Notes: generated by a model not told the origin, from the sequence alone. A DNA stretch of 23,526 nt from an uncultured Agathobaculum sp. (GCA_944380945.1 CALWJG010000004.1:1-23526), one strand, 5' to 3'. Shown: positions 8,041 to 16,319, numbered from the stretch's first letter. A program made the numbers and translations.

Positions 8041-9516
8041 TCAAGCCCGGAGCGGGATCAGCAGCATGGTCCCGCTGACGCTTTCCGTCTCATCCGGCAG
8101 CGCGTTCGCCTGCCGGATGGCCGCAACAGTCGTGCCGCAGCGCTTCGCCATCTCCCACAGCGGCTCCTCCGCGCCGACATAGCGCAGCAGCAGGGTCACG
8201 CCGCCGCGGTCCTGCGGCTCCCCCTCCGCCGCAGCTGACAGGATGTGCCGGAAGGCATACCGCGTCTCCGGCGCTGCCATGCCGGCAGCGGTCACGGTCG
8301 CGAGCAGGCCGCTCTCTCCGGCCGGCGCCGCGCGGACGGCAAGCGCCAGACGGCACGCCTCGCCCTCCGCCGCGCAGGGCATGGAGAGCGGCAGCATGCG
8401 CTGCACGGCGCACAGCCGCTGGTCATCGTCCAGATACAGCACCTGCACCGCTGCGGTCAGCTGCAGCGCGTCCGCCTCCCCGCGCCTTGCGCCGCAGCAC
8501 ACGCCGTCCGCCCAGACGACATGCGACACATGCTGCGCGGTCGGCAGGTTTTCCGACGCTTCCGCGCCAAATGGCGCAAGTGGTGGCAGGCTGTGCAGCA
8601 CGGTATCCTCCTGCTGCAGCTGCAGCGTGCGCCCCGGCACATACAGGTCGTCGATCCGCCGCAGGGCGCGCGGGCGGCGCAGGGTGAGCACCGCGCCGGC
8701 GGATACCGTATAGGACAGCAGGCCGCCCTCCTCCAGCCGGCAGTCGACCTCCCGCACAGCCAGCTGCGCGTCGACCGCATCGCCGTCCTCGGCGTCCGGC
8801 AGGTCCCAGATCTGGGTGAAGGGCGTCTGCGAGGACAGCACCCGGACCGCGCCGTCCTCCTGCAGCGCCAGACAACGGATGTCCGCCTCACCCTTGACGA
8901 CCGCCTTGCCGTGCATGGCGCGGCACTCGGTCGCGCGCAGGCTGCAGCCGGCATGCAGCAGCGCTGCCCCGTCCTCCTGCTCGATGGTGACGTCGTCCAG
9001 CACGGTCAGCGGATAGGCGCACGCCTGCTCGATCAGAGTTACCGTCTGCAATTCGCTGCGCAGCTCAAGCTCGGGCAGGGATACGCCCTCGGTCACCTCA
9101 CACTCGGTTTTTCCATAGCAGGTGAGGTCCATGCACAGCTGCACGCGCACGTTCAGCTTGCGGCTGTTGACCGCGGTCGCTTCCACGGACGCGACCCGGC
9201 AGCACACCGCGCACACGGCCTCTGCATCCAGCCCGTCGCACTCCTCGATATGCGCAAAGCTGACCGGCACCTGCAGGCGGCGCAGTCCGCCGCCCTGCTC
9301 CGGCTCGTACAGCACGGTCGTCTGCACCACGCCCGACACCAGCAGGCGCCCGCTCTGCGGAGTCTGGTCCCGCACCGCCGCCGAGCCGAACGCGCAGACC
9401 ACACGTCCCACATCGGGCAGGCTGTCCGGCACGATCGTATCCGCCGACTCCGTGCAGGTCGAGATACGCGCGAGACGCCTGTCATAACAGCAGATGCTTG
9501 TTTGATTCAGTTCCAT
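8041..9516 (-). CDS. sipL: SipL-like SpoIVA-interacting protein (SPOCS/DUF3794 repeats plus LysM)
   Basis: A 491-residue protein of the clostridial SipL type. It has repeated SPOCS (DUF3794) beta-rich modules, roughly 25-135, 165-285 and 310-410, and a C-terminal LysM-like domain (about 445-491, PLWEMAKRCGTTVAAIRQANALP). In Clostridioides difficile SipL is the functional counterpart of SpoVID and binds SpoIVA through its LysM domain to tie coat to forespore. Here the partner gene, spoIVA, follows after 14 nt. The ATG at 9516 has a strong AAAGGAGG site 9 nt upstream. A sigma-E-like promoter lies just upstream at 9556-9584. The sequence is Ala/Cys/Leu-rich and divergent, as SPOCS domains usually are, so the module boundaries are approximate. 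Confidence 0.88.
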   Translation of the reverse strand: MELNQTSICCYDRRLARISTCTESADTIVPDSLPDVGRVVCAFGSAAVRDQTPQSGRLLVSGVVQTTVLYEPEQGGGLRRLQVPVSFAHIEECDGLDAEAVCAVCCRVASVEATAVNSRKLNVRVQLCMDLTCYGKTECEVTEGVSLPELELRSELQTVTLIEQACAYPLTVLDDVTIEQEDGAALLHAGCSLRATECRAMHGKAVVKGEADIRCLALQEDGAVRVLSSQTPFTQIWDLPDAEDGDAVDAQLAVREVDCRLEEGGLLSYTVSAGAVLTLRRPRALRRIDDLYVPGRTLQLQQEDTVLHSLPPLAPFGAEASENLPTAQHVSHVVWADGVCCGARRGEADALQLTAAVQVLYLDDDQRLCAVQRMLPLSMPCAAEGEACRLALAVRAAPAGESGLLATVTAAGMAAPETRYAFRHILSAAAEGEPQDRGGVTLLLRYVGAEEPLWEMAKRCGTTVAAIRQANALPDETESVSGTMLLIPLRA

Positions 9517-9555
9517 TTGACGCTGCCTCCTTTACTTCACTGCGGCTCCGCTATA

Positions 9556-9584
9556 ACGATATGCCTGCCTGCCGCGCAATATGA
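9556..9584 (-). promoter_or_regulatory. sigma-E-like (mother-cell) promoter of sipL-spoIVA
   Basis: On the minus strand TCATATT (9578-9584) and CATATCGT (9556-9563) are separated by 14 nt. This fits the B. subtilis sigma-E pattern (KMATATT, 14-nt spacer, CATACAMT), with mismatches only inside the -10 element. Initiation near 9549 would give a leader of about 33 nt. spoIVA and sipL are sigma-E-controlled in studied spore formers. Confidence 0.6.
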
Positions 9585-9586
9585 AA

Positions 9587-9620
9587 GCAAAAGCCCGATC
9601 CGGATGGATCGGGCTTTTGC
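9587..9620. terminator. bidirectional-type terminator after the lactate permease gene
   Basis: A perfect 15-bp inverted repeat (9587-9601 with 9606-9620) closes a GGAT loop. The stem has an A4/T4 edge, so a short U run forms on either strand, and the minus strand continues TTTCAT. It lies 50 nt beyond the permease stop and directly abuts the sigma-E-like -35 box of sipL. Confidence 0.85.
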
Positions 9621-9669
9621 CGTGTCAGTAACACGGATATGTGAAGGAAGGGCGGGATAATCAAAAGGA

Positions 9670-11232
9670 TCAGATCCAGATGTCTGCCGTGCCCTGCAGC
9701 AGGCCGATCAGCAGGCAGGCGATGACCAGCATGAGCAGCGCCCATTTGAGCACCGCGCTGAGCACCTTGCTGTCCTGACCGGTCAGGCCGACTGCCGCGA
9801 CCGCGGTCGCGATGCACTGCGGGGAAAGGATCTTGCCGATACCGGCGCCAACCGAGTTGGCTGCCGCCAGCCAATAGGGCGATGCGCCGATCGCGTCGGC
9901 AGCTTCGGTCTGCAGACGGCCGAGCAGCACTTCGGTGTTGGTGCCGCTGCCGGTGACGAATGCGCCGAGCGCCGCGATGATGGGCGAAACAAACGAATAG
10001 AACTGGCCAGTGAGCGTGACAAACAGGTTCGCCATATCCGAGATCATGCCCGAATAGGTCATGATCTTGGCGACCGCCAGCACGGACATGATCGTGATGA
10101 TGGTCTTGACCATCTGCTTGACTGTGGCAAGCAGCGTATCCCACATCAGCTTGCCGCCGGCTTTCTGCACGATGCCGCCGATGATGGCCGCAATGAAGAT
10201 CAGGATGCCCGGCGTGTTGACCCAGCTGAACGACACCGTGCCCGCGTTCGCCGAGGTGCTGATTTTCACAGTGGACGCAAACGCCGACAGGAAGCTGTTG
10301 ACCGGCGGGACCAGCTTGGAGGTCAGTAGCAGCAGCACGAAGATCAGGATGAACGGCAGGAACGCGATGAACGGTTTCATGCTTTCTCCGGACGGCGCAG
10401 CAGCATCCGCCTTGGACGCATCGTCCGCCGTCATGCGGTACTCCTCCGGAACGGGCTTGCCGCTGCGCGCCCGCGCCATCAGCAGCGTGCACAGCAGCGA
10501 GATCACGCTGCCCACGATGACCGGCAGCTCCGCGCCGAGGAAGCGGGAAACCACCAGCTCAGGAAGCACGAAGGACAGGCCGGCGACCAGCGTGATGCCC
10601 ACGGTGCCCTTGAGCGCCTTGAGCCCGCCGCCGCCCGCAATGACCATCAGGAACGGGACGAGGATCATGAACGGCAGCATCTGTACCACGGTCATAAACG
10701 ACAGCGGGACCGCCTCCAGACCGGTGACGCTGGTCAGCGTGACCGTCGGGATGCCGACCGATCCAAACGCCGTCGGGAAGGCGTTTGCAAGGCAGCATAC
10801 CATACAGGCGGTGACCGGGTTCATGCCCATGCCGTACAGCATGCCGGCCGGAATGGCGACCGCGGTGCCGAAGCCCGCCATGCCCTCCAGAAAGCCGCCG
10901 AAGCACCAGCCGATCAGCAGGATAATGACGCGCTTGTCGTTGGACACGCTGGACAGCAGGCGCTTGATGACGTCCATCGCGCCGGTGCGCAGCGAGAGGT
11001 TGTAGGTAAAAATCGCGGCAATGATGACCAGGATGATCGGCCACAGCGCGGATGCAAAGCCCTCCAGCGCAGAGGTCGCGCAGTCGATCACCGGCATCTT
11101 CCACAGGGTGAGCGCCAAAACCGCGGCTATGACCAGCGCAACGACACAGGCCTTGTGGCCCGGGATCTTGAGAACAGCCAGTGCGATGATCAGCCAGAGA
11201 ATCGGCAGCAGGGTTATAGCGGACTGTAACAT
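9670..11232 (-). CDS. lctP: L-lactate permease (LctP family)
   Basis: A 520-residue polytopic membrane protein of the lactate permease family, which imports lactate (and often glycolate) with protons. Around a dozen or more hydrophobic segments are visible. Conserved family blocks include GFLEGMAGFGTAVAIPAGML, NAFPTAFGSVGIPT, ALGAFVTGSGTNTEVLLG and GAGIGKILSPQCIATA. A hydrophilic loop (about residues 240-285) separates the two halves. The ATG at 11232 lies 11 nt after GGGAGG; an in-frame TTG at 11253 precedes that site and was rejected. Transcribed divergently from the racemase/dehydrogenase/ETF operon, with a palindromic operator in its leader (11288-11298) and a promoter at 11410-11438. Context strongly supports lactate as the substrate. 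Confidence 0.95.
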   Translation of the reverse strand: MLQSAITLLPILWLIIALAVLKIPGHKACVVALVIAAVLALTLWKMPVIDCATSALEGFASALWPIILVIIAAIFTYNLSLRTGAMDVIKRLLSSVSNDKRVIILLIGWCFGGFLEGMAGFGTAVAIPAGMLYGMGMNPVTACMVCCLANAFPTAFGSVGIPTVTLTSVTGLEAVPLSFMTVVQMLPFMILVPFLMVIAGGGGLKALKGTVGITLVAGLSFVLPELVVSRFLGAELPVIVGSVISLLCTLLMARARSGKPVPEEYRMTADDASKADAAAPSGESMKPFIAFLPFILIFVLLLLTSKLVPPVNSFLSAFASTVKISTSANAGTVSFSWVNTPGILIFIAAIIGGIVQKAGGKLMWDTLLATVKQMVKTIITIMSVLAVAKIMTYSGMISDMANLFVTLTGQFYSFVSPIIAALGAFVTGSGTNTEVLLGRLQTEAADAIGASPYWLAAANSVGAGIGKILSPQCIATAVAAVGLTGQDSKVLSAVLKWALLMLVIACLLIGLLQGTADIWI

Positions 11233-11287
11233 GCGAATCGGTACCTCCCTCAATTTTGCGAAAGCCCCTCTGTTTTGTATGTGCCAT

Positions 11288-11298
11288 TGGTTCTACCA
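11288..11298. promoter_or_regulatory. candidate GntR/LldR operator, permease side
   Basis: An 11-bp perfect palindrome TGGT-TCT-ACCA fits the TNGTNNNACNA consensus known for FadR/LldR-type regulators. It lies in the permease leader, about 55 bp upstream of its ATG, and matches the element at 11574-11584 except for one central base. Confidence 0.65.
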
Positions 11299-11409
11299 TG
11301 ATGGTCAACATATGGGCATATTGCTGTCCCATTATGGTAAAGTCCGTGCAGCAGTGATGGGAATGACGCGATATTTGCAAAGCAGCGGGAGATCGCTTTT
11401 ATTGACTTA

Positions 11410-11438
11410 ATTATAGGTTTGCTTGTCACAAATGTCTA
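11410..11438 (-). promoter_or_regulatory. sigma-A-like promoter of the lactate permease gene
   Basis: On the minus strand TAGACA (11433-11438) and a consensus TATAAT (11410-11415) are separated by 17 nt. The transcript would begin near 11403 and cross the operator at 11288-11298, which could act as a roadblock site. Confidence 0.6.
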
Positions 11439-11527
11439 TAAAAAAATGACGTTTAATTGATATTTTATCACATTGCATAAAAAAGAAAATAATTTTTGTG
11501 CGAGTGGTAGAAATTGAAATTAGGGGA

Positions 11528-11555
11528 TTGTATTTTGGTGAAATTGTGATACAGT
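11528..11555 (+). promoter_or_regulatory. candidate promoter of the racemase/dehydrogenase/ETF operon
   Basis: TTGTAT (11528-11533) and TACAGT (11550-11555) are 16 nt apart, with a TGA extension directly before the -10 box. The start near 11562 would place the operator at 11574-11584 just downstream, a position suited to repression. Confidence 0.5.
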
Positions 11556-11573
11556 GTTTATGTTAAATAAAAA

Positions 11574-11584
11574 TGGTTCGACCA
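11574..11584. promoter_or_regulatory. candidate GntR/LldR operator, racemase side
   Basis: An 11-bp perfect palindrome TGGT-TCG-ACCA, the partner of the element at 11288-11298. It lies 63 bp before the racemase ATG and just downstream of the candidate start point. Confidence 0.65.
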
Positions 11585-11646
11585 AAAATCCCGCAAGCGT
11601 TTTTGACCGGACAGATGACAGGACAACTCACGGGAGGAGTGTTGAA

Positions 11647-12921
11647 ATGGCAATCACAATCCCCTTTGGCAAGTCAGGCATGGAGCTGCACGCCGACCTG
11701 ACCGGCGCAGAAGTACTGGAATCCCACATCGGCGAGCTGACCGCCGCGGACACGGAGGACGGCCTTGTGCAGGCTGCCATGCGCGCGCCGATCGGCACGC
11801 CGCAGCTGCGTGAGCTGGCGGCAGGCAAAAAGACCTGCACGCTGATCATCAGCGACCACACCCGTCCTGTGCCGAGCCGGCACATCGTCCCGTTCATGCT
11901 CGAGGAGCTGCGGGCCGGCAATCCGGATATCGACATCACCCTGCTGGTCGCGACCGGCTTCCACCGCGGCACCACCAAGGACGAGCTTGTCGGCAAGCTC
12001 GGACAGGAGATCGTGGATCGCGAGAAAATCATCATCCATGACAGCCGCGACGCCGCTTCCAATGTCAAGATCGGCGTGCTGCCCTCGGGCGCGGACTGCG
12101 TGATCGACAAGGCGGCCGCGGAGACCGACCTGCTCGTGGCGGAGGGCTTCATCGAGCCCCACTTCTTCGCGGGCTTTTCGGGCGGGCGCAAGAGCGTGCT
12201 CCCCGGCGTGTGCGATCAGGTCACTGTGCTGGGCAACCACTGCTCCAAGTTCATCGATTCCCCCTATGCGCGCACCGGTGTGCTGGACGGCAATCCGCTG
12301 CATACCGATATGCTGGCGGCCGCGAAGATGGCGCGGCTCGCCTATATTGTCAACGTCATCATCGACGAGGACAAAAAAGTCGTCGCTGCTTTCGCCGGCG
12401 ACCCGGTGGAGGCGCACCGCAAGGGCTGTGACTTCCTGCTGGGCTACTGTCAGGTTAAGCCGGCGCAGCGCGGCGATATCGTCATTTCGAGCAACGGCGG
12501 CTATCCGCTCGACCAGAACATCTACCAGAGCGTCAAGGGCCTGACGGCGGCCGAAGCCGCGGCAGCCGAGGGCGCGGTGCTGATCATGGTCAGCTCGTGC
12601 AGCGACGGCCACGGCGGCGAGAGCTTCTACCACGCCCTGCGCGACTGCGCATCCCCGCAGGCGCTGACCGAGGAGATCCTCGCCACGCCGCAGGACCAGA
12701 CCAAGCCCGACCAGTGGGAATATCAGATCCTGGCGCGCGTGCTGTGCAAGCACCGCGTGATCTATGTCACCTACCCCGAGCAGCGCGCCGTCATCGAGGA
12801 TATGAAGATGGAATGGGCGCCTGACGTCGATACCGCGCTGGAAAAGGCGCGCGCGGCCAAGGGCGCGGACGCGCATCTGGTCGTCATCCCGAACGGCATT
12901 TCCGTCATGGTACGCGAATAA
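11647..12921 (+). CDS. larA: LarA-type nickel-pincer lactate racemase family protein
   Basis: A 424-residue protein, the same length as I recall for Lactiplantibacillus plantarum LarA, which interconverts D- and L-lactate using a Ni-pincer nucleotide. The known key residues His108, His174, Lys184 (cofactor tether) and His200 correspond, at a constant offset of two, to His106 (ATGFHRG), His172 (EPHFFAGFSGG), Lys182 (GGRKSVLPG) and His198 (GNH). The SDHTRPVPS block is also present. LarA homologues can act on other 2-hydroxyacids, but the permease and dehydrogenase neighbours favour lactate. The cofactor genes larB, larC and larE are not in the window. The ATG at 11647 has GGAGGAG at 7 nt; the in-frame extension to 11554 would cover the operator and has no ribosome site. 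First gene of the operon. Confidence 0.92.
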   Translation: MAITIPFGKSGMELHADLTGAEVLESHIGELTAADTEDGLVQAAMRAPIGTPQLRELAAGKKTCTLIISDHTRPVPSRHIVPFMLEELRAGNPDIDITLLVATGFHRGTTKDELVGKLGQEIVDREKIIIHDSRDAASNVKIGVLPSGADCVIDKAAAETDLLVAEGFIEPHFFAGFSGGRKSVLPGVCDQVTVLGNHCSKFIDSPYARTGVLDGNPLHTDMLAAAKMARLAYIVNVIIDEDKKVVAAFAGDPVEAHRKGCDFLLGYCQVKPAQRGDIVISSNGGYPLDQNIYQSVKGLTAAEAAAAEGAVLIMVSSCSDGHGGESFYHALRDCASPQALTEEILATPQDQTKPDQWEYQILARVLCKHRVIYVTYPEQRAVIEDMKMEWAPDVDTALEKARAAKGADAHLVVIPNGISVMVRE

Positions 12922-12968
12922 GCGTTCACCGATAGAGAAGTGTATAAAATTTGGAGGAGGTCAATCTT

Positions 12969-14390
12969 ATGCCAAACTACAACGCCGTAACCCCCGAGAT
13001 CATCGCGCAGCTCGAGAAGGTGGCGCCCGGCCATGTGGTCGTCGGCGCGGATGTCAATCCGGACTATTCCCGCGATGAAATGCCGATTTACGGCACCCGC
13101 ATGCCCGAGGTTTCGATCGACGTGCAGAGCACCGAAGAAGTCGCCGGCATCATGAAGATCTGCTACGAGAACAACATCCCCGTCACCACGCGCGGCGCGG
13201 GCACCGGCCTTGCCGGCGGCTGCACCCCGATCTGCGGCGGTGTTGTGATCTGCACCATGCGCATGAACAAGATCCTGTCCTATGATCTGGAGAACTTCGC
13301 CGTCACTGTACAGCCCGGCGTGCTGCTCCAGCAGCTGGCGGACGACGCGCTCACCCACGGCTGCATGTATCCGCCGGATCCGGGCGAAAAGATGGCCACT
13401 CTGGGCGGCAACGTCTCCACCAACGCAGGCGGCATGCGTGCGGTCAAGTACGGCTGCACCCGCGACTATGTGCGCGCGCTGACCGTCGTCCTGCCGACCG
13501 GCGAGATCACCCACTTCGGCAGCACGGTCTCCAAGACCAGCTCGGGTTACAGCATGACCAACCTGATGGTCGGCTCGGAGGGCACACTGGGCGTGATCAC
13601 CGAAATGACCCTCAAGCTCATCCCCGCCCCCAAGGCGACGATCAGCCTGATGGCGCCGTTCGAGGATCTGGACGCCTGCATCTCCACCGTTCCGAAGGTG
13701 TTTATGAACCACTTCAAGCCGCAGGCGCTCGAGTTCTTCGAGAAGGAGATCCTGATCTCCTCTGAGGAATACCTCGGCAAGCAGGTGTTCCCGCGCCAGA
13801 TCGAGGGCACCGACGTCGGCGCTTATCTGCTGATGACCTTTGACGGCGACTCGGACGACGAGCTCGACCCGATCGTGGAGCGCGCAGCCGAGATGCTGCT
13901 CGAAGAGGGCGCGCTCGACGTGCTGGTAGCAGATACCGCACCCAAGCTCAAGGATACCTGGGCGGCCCGTTCCTCCTTCCTCGAGGGCATCGAGGAGCAG
14001 ACCAAGCTGCTCGACGAATGCGACGTCGTCGTTCCGGTCAACAAGATCGCGGATTACGTCCGCTTCGTCAACGCGACCGGCGACCAGTTCGACTTCACGG
14101 TCAAATACTTCGGCCACGCCGGCGACGGCAACCTGCACATCTACACCTGCTCGAACGACATGGCGGAGGACGAGTTCCGCAAGCAGGTCGATGCGTTCAT
14201 GAGCGCGATCTACAAAAAGGCTGTCGAGCTGGGCGGCCAGATCTCGGGCGAGCACGGCATCGGCATGGGCAAGGTCAAGTATCTGGCTGAGGCGGTCGGC
14301 CCGGTCAACATGCAGCTCATGCAGGGCATCAAGAAGGTATTTGATCCCAAGATGATCCTCAACCCCGGCAAGGTCTGCTGCACACTCTAA
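12969..14390 (+). CDS. FAD-linked D-lactate/glycolate-type dehydrogenase (GlcD/LctD family)
   Basis: A 473-residue flavoprotein of the FAD-binding type 4 (PCMH/VAO) family. The FAD domain covers about residues 40-225, with TTRGAGTGLAGGCTPICGG, PPDPGE, GGNVSTNAGG and GSEGTLGVITE. The FAD-oxidase C domain covers about 235-470, with the histidine motifs FGHAGDGNLH and SGEHGIGMGK. Members oxidise 2-hydroxyacids; in Acetobacterium woodii the homologous LctD oxidises lactate in a complex with EtfAB. Here etfB and etfA follow directly (24 nt gap), giving the same kind of complex. Stereospecificity cannot be read from sequence, but the racemase upstream would supply either isomer. The ATG at 12969 is 8 nt after GGAGGAGG, 47 nt downstream of larA. 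No Fe-S cysteine cluster is apparent, so it is not a GlcF-dependent type. Confidence 0.92.
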   Translation: MPNYNAVTPEIIAQLEKVAPGHVVVGADVNPDYSRDEMPIYGTRMPEVSIDVQSTEEVAGIMKICYENNIPVTTRGAGTGLAGGCTPICGGVVICTMRMNKILSYDLENFAVTVQPGVLLQQLADDALTHGCMYPPDPGEKMATLGGNVSTNAGGMRAVKYGCTRDYVRALTVVLPTGEITHFGSTVSKTSSGYSMTNLMVGSEGTLGVITEMTLKLIPAPKATISLMAPFEDLDACISTVPKVFMNHFKPQALEFFEKEILISSEEYLGKQVFPRQIEGTDVGAYLLMTFDGDSDDELDPIVERAAEMLLEEGALDVLVADTAPKLKDTWAARSSFLEGIEEQTKLLDECDVVVPVNKIADYVRFVNATGDQFDFTVKYFGHAGDGNLHIYTCSNDMAEDEFRKQVDAFMSAIYKKAVELGGQISGEHGIGMGKVKYLAEAVGPVNMQLMQGIKKVFDPKMILNPGKVCCTL

Positions 14391-14414
14391 GCCTGCATCA
14401 AAAGGAGAATGGTT

Positions 14415-15221
14415 ATGAATATTCTGGTATGTATCAAGCAGGTTCCGGATACCAACGAGATCAAGATCGATCCGGAAACCAATACGCTCATCCGCGACGG
14501 CGTGCCCAGCATCATCAACCCGTTTGACGGGTATGCGCTCGAGGCAGCCGCCCGCATCAAGGATAAAAACCCGGACACCCGCATCGTCGTGCTGTCCATG
14601 GGTCCGCAGCAGGCGGAAGCCGCGCTGCGTGAGGCGCTCGCCATCGCGGCCGATAAGGCTTATCTGGTATCCGACCGCGCGTTCGGCGGCTCGGACACGC
14701 TGGCCACCAGCTACATCCTGTCCGGCGCCATCGCCAAGGTCGAGGAGCTGGAGGGCGCGAAGTTTGACGCGATCTTCTGCGGCAAGCAGGCGATCGACGG
14801 CGACACCGCGCAGGTCGGCCCCGAGCTGGCGGAGCTGCTCGGCTATCCGCAGGTGACCTATGGTCTCGAAGCGGAAGAGGTCGAGGGCGGCCTGCACATC
14901 CTCAAGGAGGGCGAGGACGGCAACTACCGCATCGGCGTCAAGTGCCCCTGCCTGATCACCTACACCAAGCCCGCATTTGACCCGCGCTTCCCGACCATCA
15001 AGCGTAAGATGGCCGCGCGCAAGGCGCAGATCGACGTGCTGACCACGACGGAGCTGCCGGGCATCGACCTGACCCGCGCAGGCCTGAAGGGCTCCCCGAC
15101 CCGCGTGCGCAAGACGTTTGTTCCCCCGCGCAAGGAGGCCGGCGTGATCATCAAGGAAGAGACCGGCGAAGAATCGGCGGCGAAACTGTTTACGGCGCTC
15201 ACCGAAGCGCATGTGATTTAA
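14415..15221 (+). CDS. etfB: electron transfer flavoprotein subunit beta
   Basis: EtfB, 268 residues, forms a heterodimer with EtfA that carries electrons between flavin dehydrogenases. The usual N-terminus NILVCIKQVPDT, the INPFDGYALEAA block, VVLSMGP, the GGSDTLATSY stretch and the family signature region CGKQAIDGDTAQVGPELAE-LLGYPQVTY are visible. The C-terminal arm contacts EtfA in known structures. A second ATG lies six bases upstream (14409), but only the one at 14415 has proper spacing (7 nt) from AAAGGAG. The gene sits between the lactate-type dehydrogenase and etfA. Whether this ETF bifurcates or confurcates electrons with ferredoxin, as in A. woodii LctBCD, cannot be settled from sequence alone. 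Confidence 0.95.
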   Translation: MNILVCIKQVPDTNEIKIDPETNTLIRDGVPSIINPFDGYALEAAARIKDKNPDTRIVVLSMGPQQAEAALREALAIAADKAYLVSDRAFGGSDTLATSYILSGAIAKVEELEGAKFDAIFCGKQAIDGDTAQVGPELAELLGYPQVTYGLEAEEVEGGLHILKEGEDGNYRIGVKCPCLITYTKPAFDPRFPTIKRKMAARKAQIDVLTTTELPGIDLTRAGLKGSPTRVRKTFVPPRKEAGVIIKEETGEESAAKLFTALTEAHVI

Positions 15222-15236
15222 GGGAGGCGTCATAAT

Positions 15237-16244
15237 ATGGAAGCGAAAACCAAGGACCTTTGGGTATTTGTAGAAACCAAGGAGGACGGCTCCGCGAAAA
15301 ACGTCGGTATCGAGCTGCTGAGCCCCGGCCGTGAGCTGGCGGACGCGCAGGGCGGCAAGCTGGTCGCGGTCGTCATCGGCTGCGGCACGGACGCGGCTGT
15401 CTCCGAAGCGAGCGCTGCGGGCGCAGATCAGGTGATCGTGGTCGACGGCGAGGAATACCGCGCCTATACGACCGACGCCTATGTCACTGCACTCGCCTAT
15501 CTGATCGATAAATACGGCCCGACGACCATGCTGATCGGCGCAACGCCGAACGGCCGCGACATGGGCCCGCGCCTTTCCGCCCGCCTGCAGACCGGCCTGA
15601 CCGCCGACTGCACCGCTCTGGCGATCGACGAAGAGACCGGCTGCGTGGCATGGACGCGTCCGGCCTTCGGCGGCAACCTGATGGCGACCATCCTGTGCAC
15701 GGATCACCGTCCGCAGCTCGGCACGGTGCGCCCCGGCGTATTCAAGAAGCCTGCCGCAGGCGAGGCAAAGGCGGAGGTCATCCGCGAGGATTACCATGTT
15801 CCGGCTGAAGCGATCCGCACCGAGGTGCTCGAGGTCATCCGCGAGGCATCTGAGGAGATCGTCGATCTCGAAGGCGCGGACATCATCGTATCCGGCGGCC
15901 GCGGCGTCGGCGGCGCGGAGGGCTTTGACGTCATCCGCGAGCTGGCGGACGCGCTCGGCGCGACCGTGGGCGCTTCCCGCGCGGCGGTCGACGAGGGCTG
16001 GATCGCCCATTCGCATCAGGTCGGCCAGACCGGCAAGACGGTCGGCCCCAAGCTGTACATCGCCTGCGGCATCTCGGGCGCGATCCAGCATCTGGCCGGC
16101 ATGAGCTCGTCCGACGTGATTGTTGCGATCAACAAGGATCCGGACGCGCCGATCTTCGGCGTAGCGGATTACGGTGTTGTCGGCAACCTGTTTGACGTTG
16201 TCCCCGCGCTGACCGCGGAGATCAAAAAGCTCAAGGGCAACTGA
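15237..16244 (+). CDS. etfA: electron transfer flavoprotein subunit alpha
   Basis: EtfA, 335 residues, binds the shuttling FAD and pairs with EtfB. The N-terminal domain (about 1-195) is followed by the C-terminal FAD domain (about 205-330). The FAD domain has SGGRGVGG, SRAAVDEGW, HQVGQTGKTV, PKLYIACGISGAIQH, AINKDPDAPIF and DYGVVGNLFDVVPAL. The protein starts directly with the ETF fold (TKDLWVFVETK); it lacks the N-terminal ferredoxin-like extension that I recall for A. woodii LctC, so any ferredoxin-linked reaction would need another route. The ATG at 15237 follows AGGGAGG at 9 nt, 15 nt after etfB. The 75-nt gap to the acyl-CoA dehydrogenase contains no terminator. Confidence 0.96.
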   Translation: MEAKTKDLWVFVETKEDGSAKNVGIELLSPGRELADAQGGKLVAVVIGCGTDAAVSEASAAGADQVIVVDGEEYRAYTTDAYVTALAYLIDKYGPTTMLIGATPNGRDMGPRLSARLQTGLTADCTALAIDEETGCVAWTRPAFGGNLMATILCTDHRPQLGTVRPGVFKKPAAGEAKAEVIREDYHVPAEAIRTEVLEVIREASEEIVDLEGADIIVSGGRGVGGAEGFDVIRELADALGATVGASRAAVDEGWIAHSHQVGQTGKTVGPKLYIACGISGAIQHLAGMSSSDVIVAINKDPDAPIFGVADYGVVGNLFDVVPALTAEIKKLKGN

Positions 16245-16319
16245 TTTTAATGGCTGAAGGGCTGAAATGCCTCCAAATAAAACCGCATCTATCCGCTCAA
16301 AAAGGAAGGAGTAACGCTT

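Larger units (their letters stand above)
11233..11646. other. 414-bp divergent control region between lactate permease and racemase operon
   Basis: No gene is seen here. The centre (about 11400-11580) is markedly AT-rich compared with its surroundings. It holds a promoter for each direction and two near-identical palindromic operators. The permease leader would be about 170 nt long if transcription starts near 11403. I recognise no riboswitch in it, and an open frame reading back from the racemase gene has no ribosome site. Confidence 0.7.

Noticed and set aside
1845..9660. Long plus-strand frames (1845-4175, 4000-5781, 6452-8182, 8245-9660)
   Set aside because: They are antisense shadows of the SLH, adaptor, spoIVA and sipL genes, with Arg/His/Ala-rich translations and no ribosome sites or recognisable domains.
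11233..11400. Possible riboswitch in the long lactate permease leader
   Set aside because: No recognised riboswitch core or terminator/antiterminator pair could be seen; only the operator palindrome stands out.
11554..11646. N-terminal extension of the LarA-type racemase
   Set aside because: It would cover the operator palindrome and has no ribosome site, whereas the ATG at 11647 has an ideal one and gives the family length.
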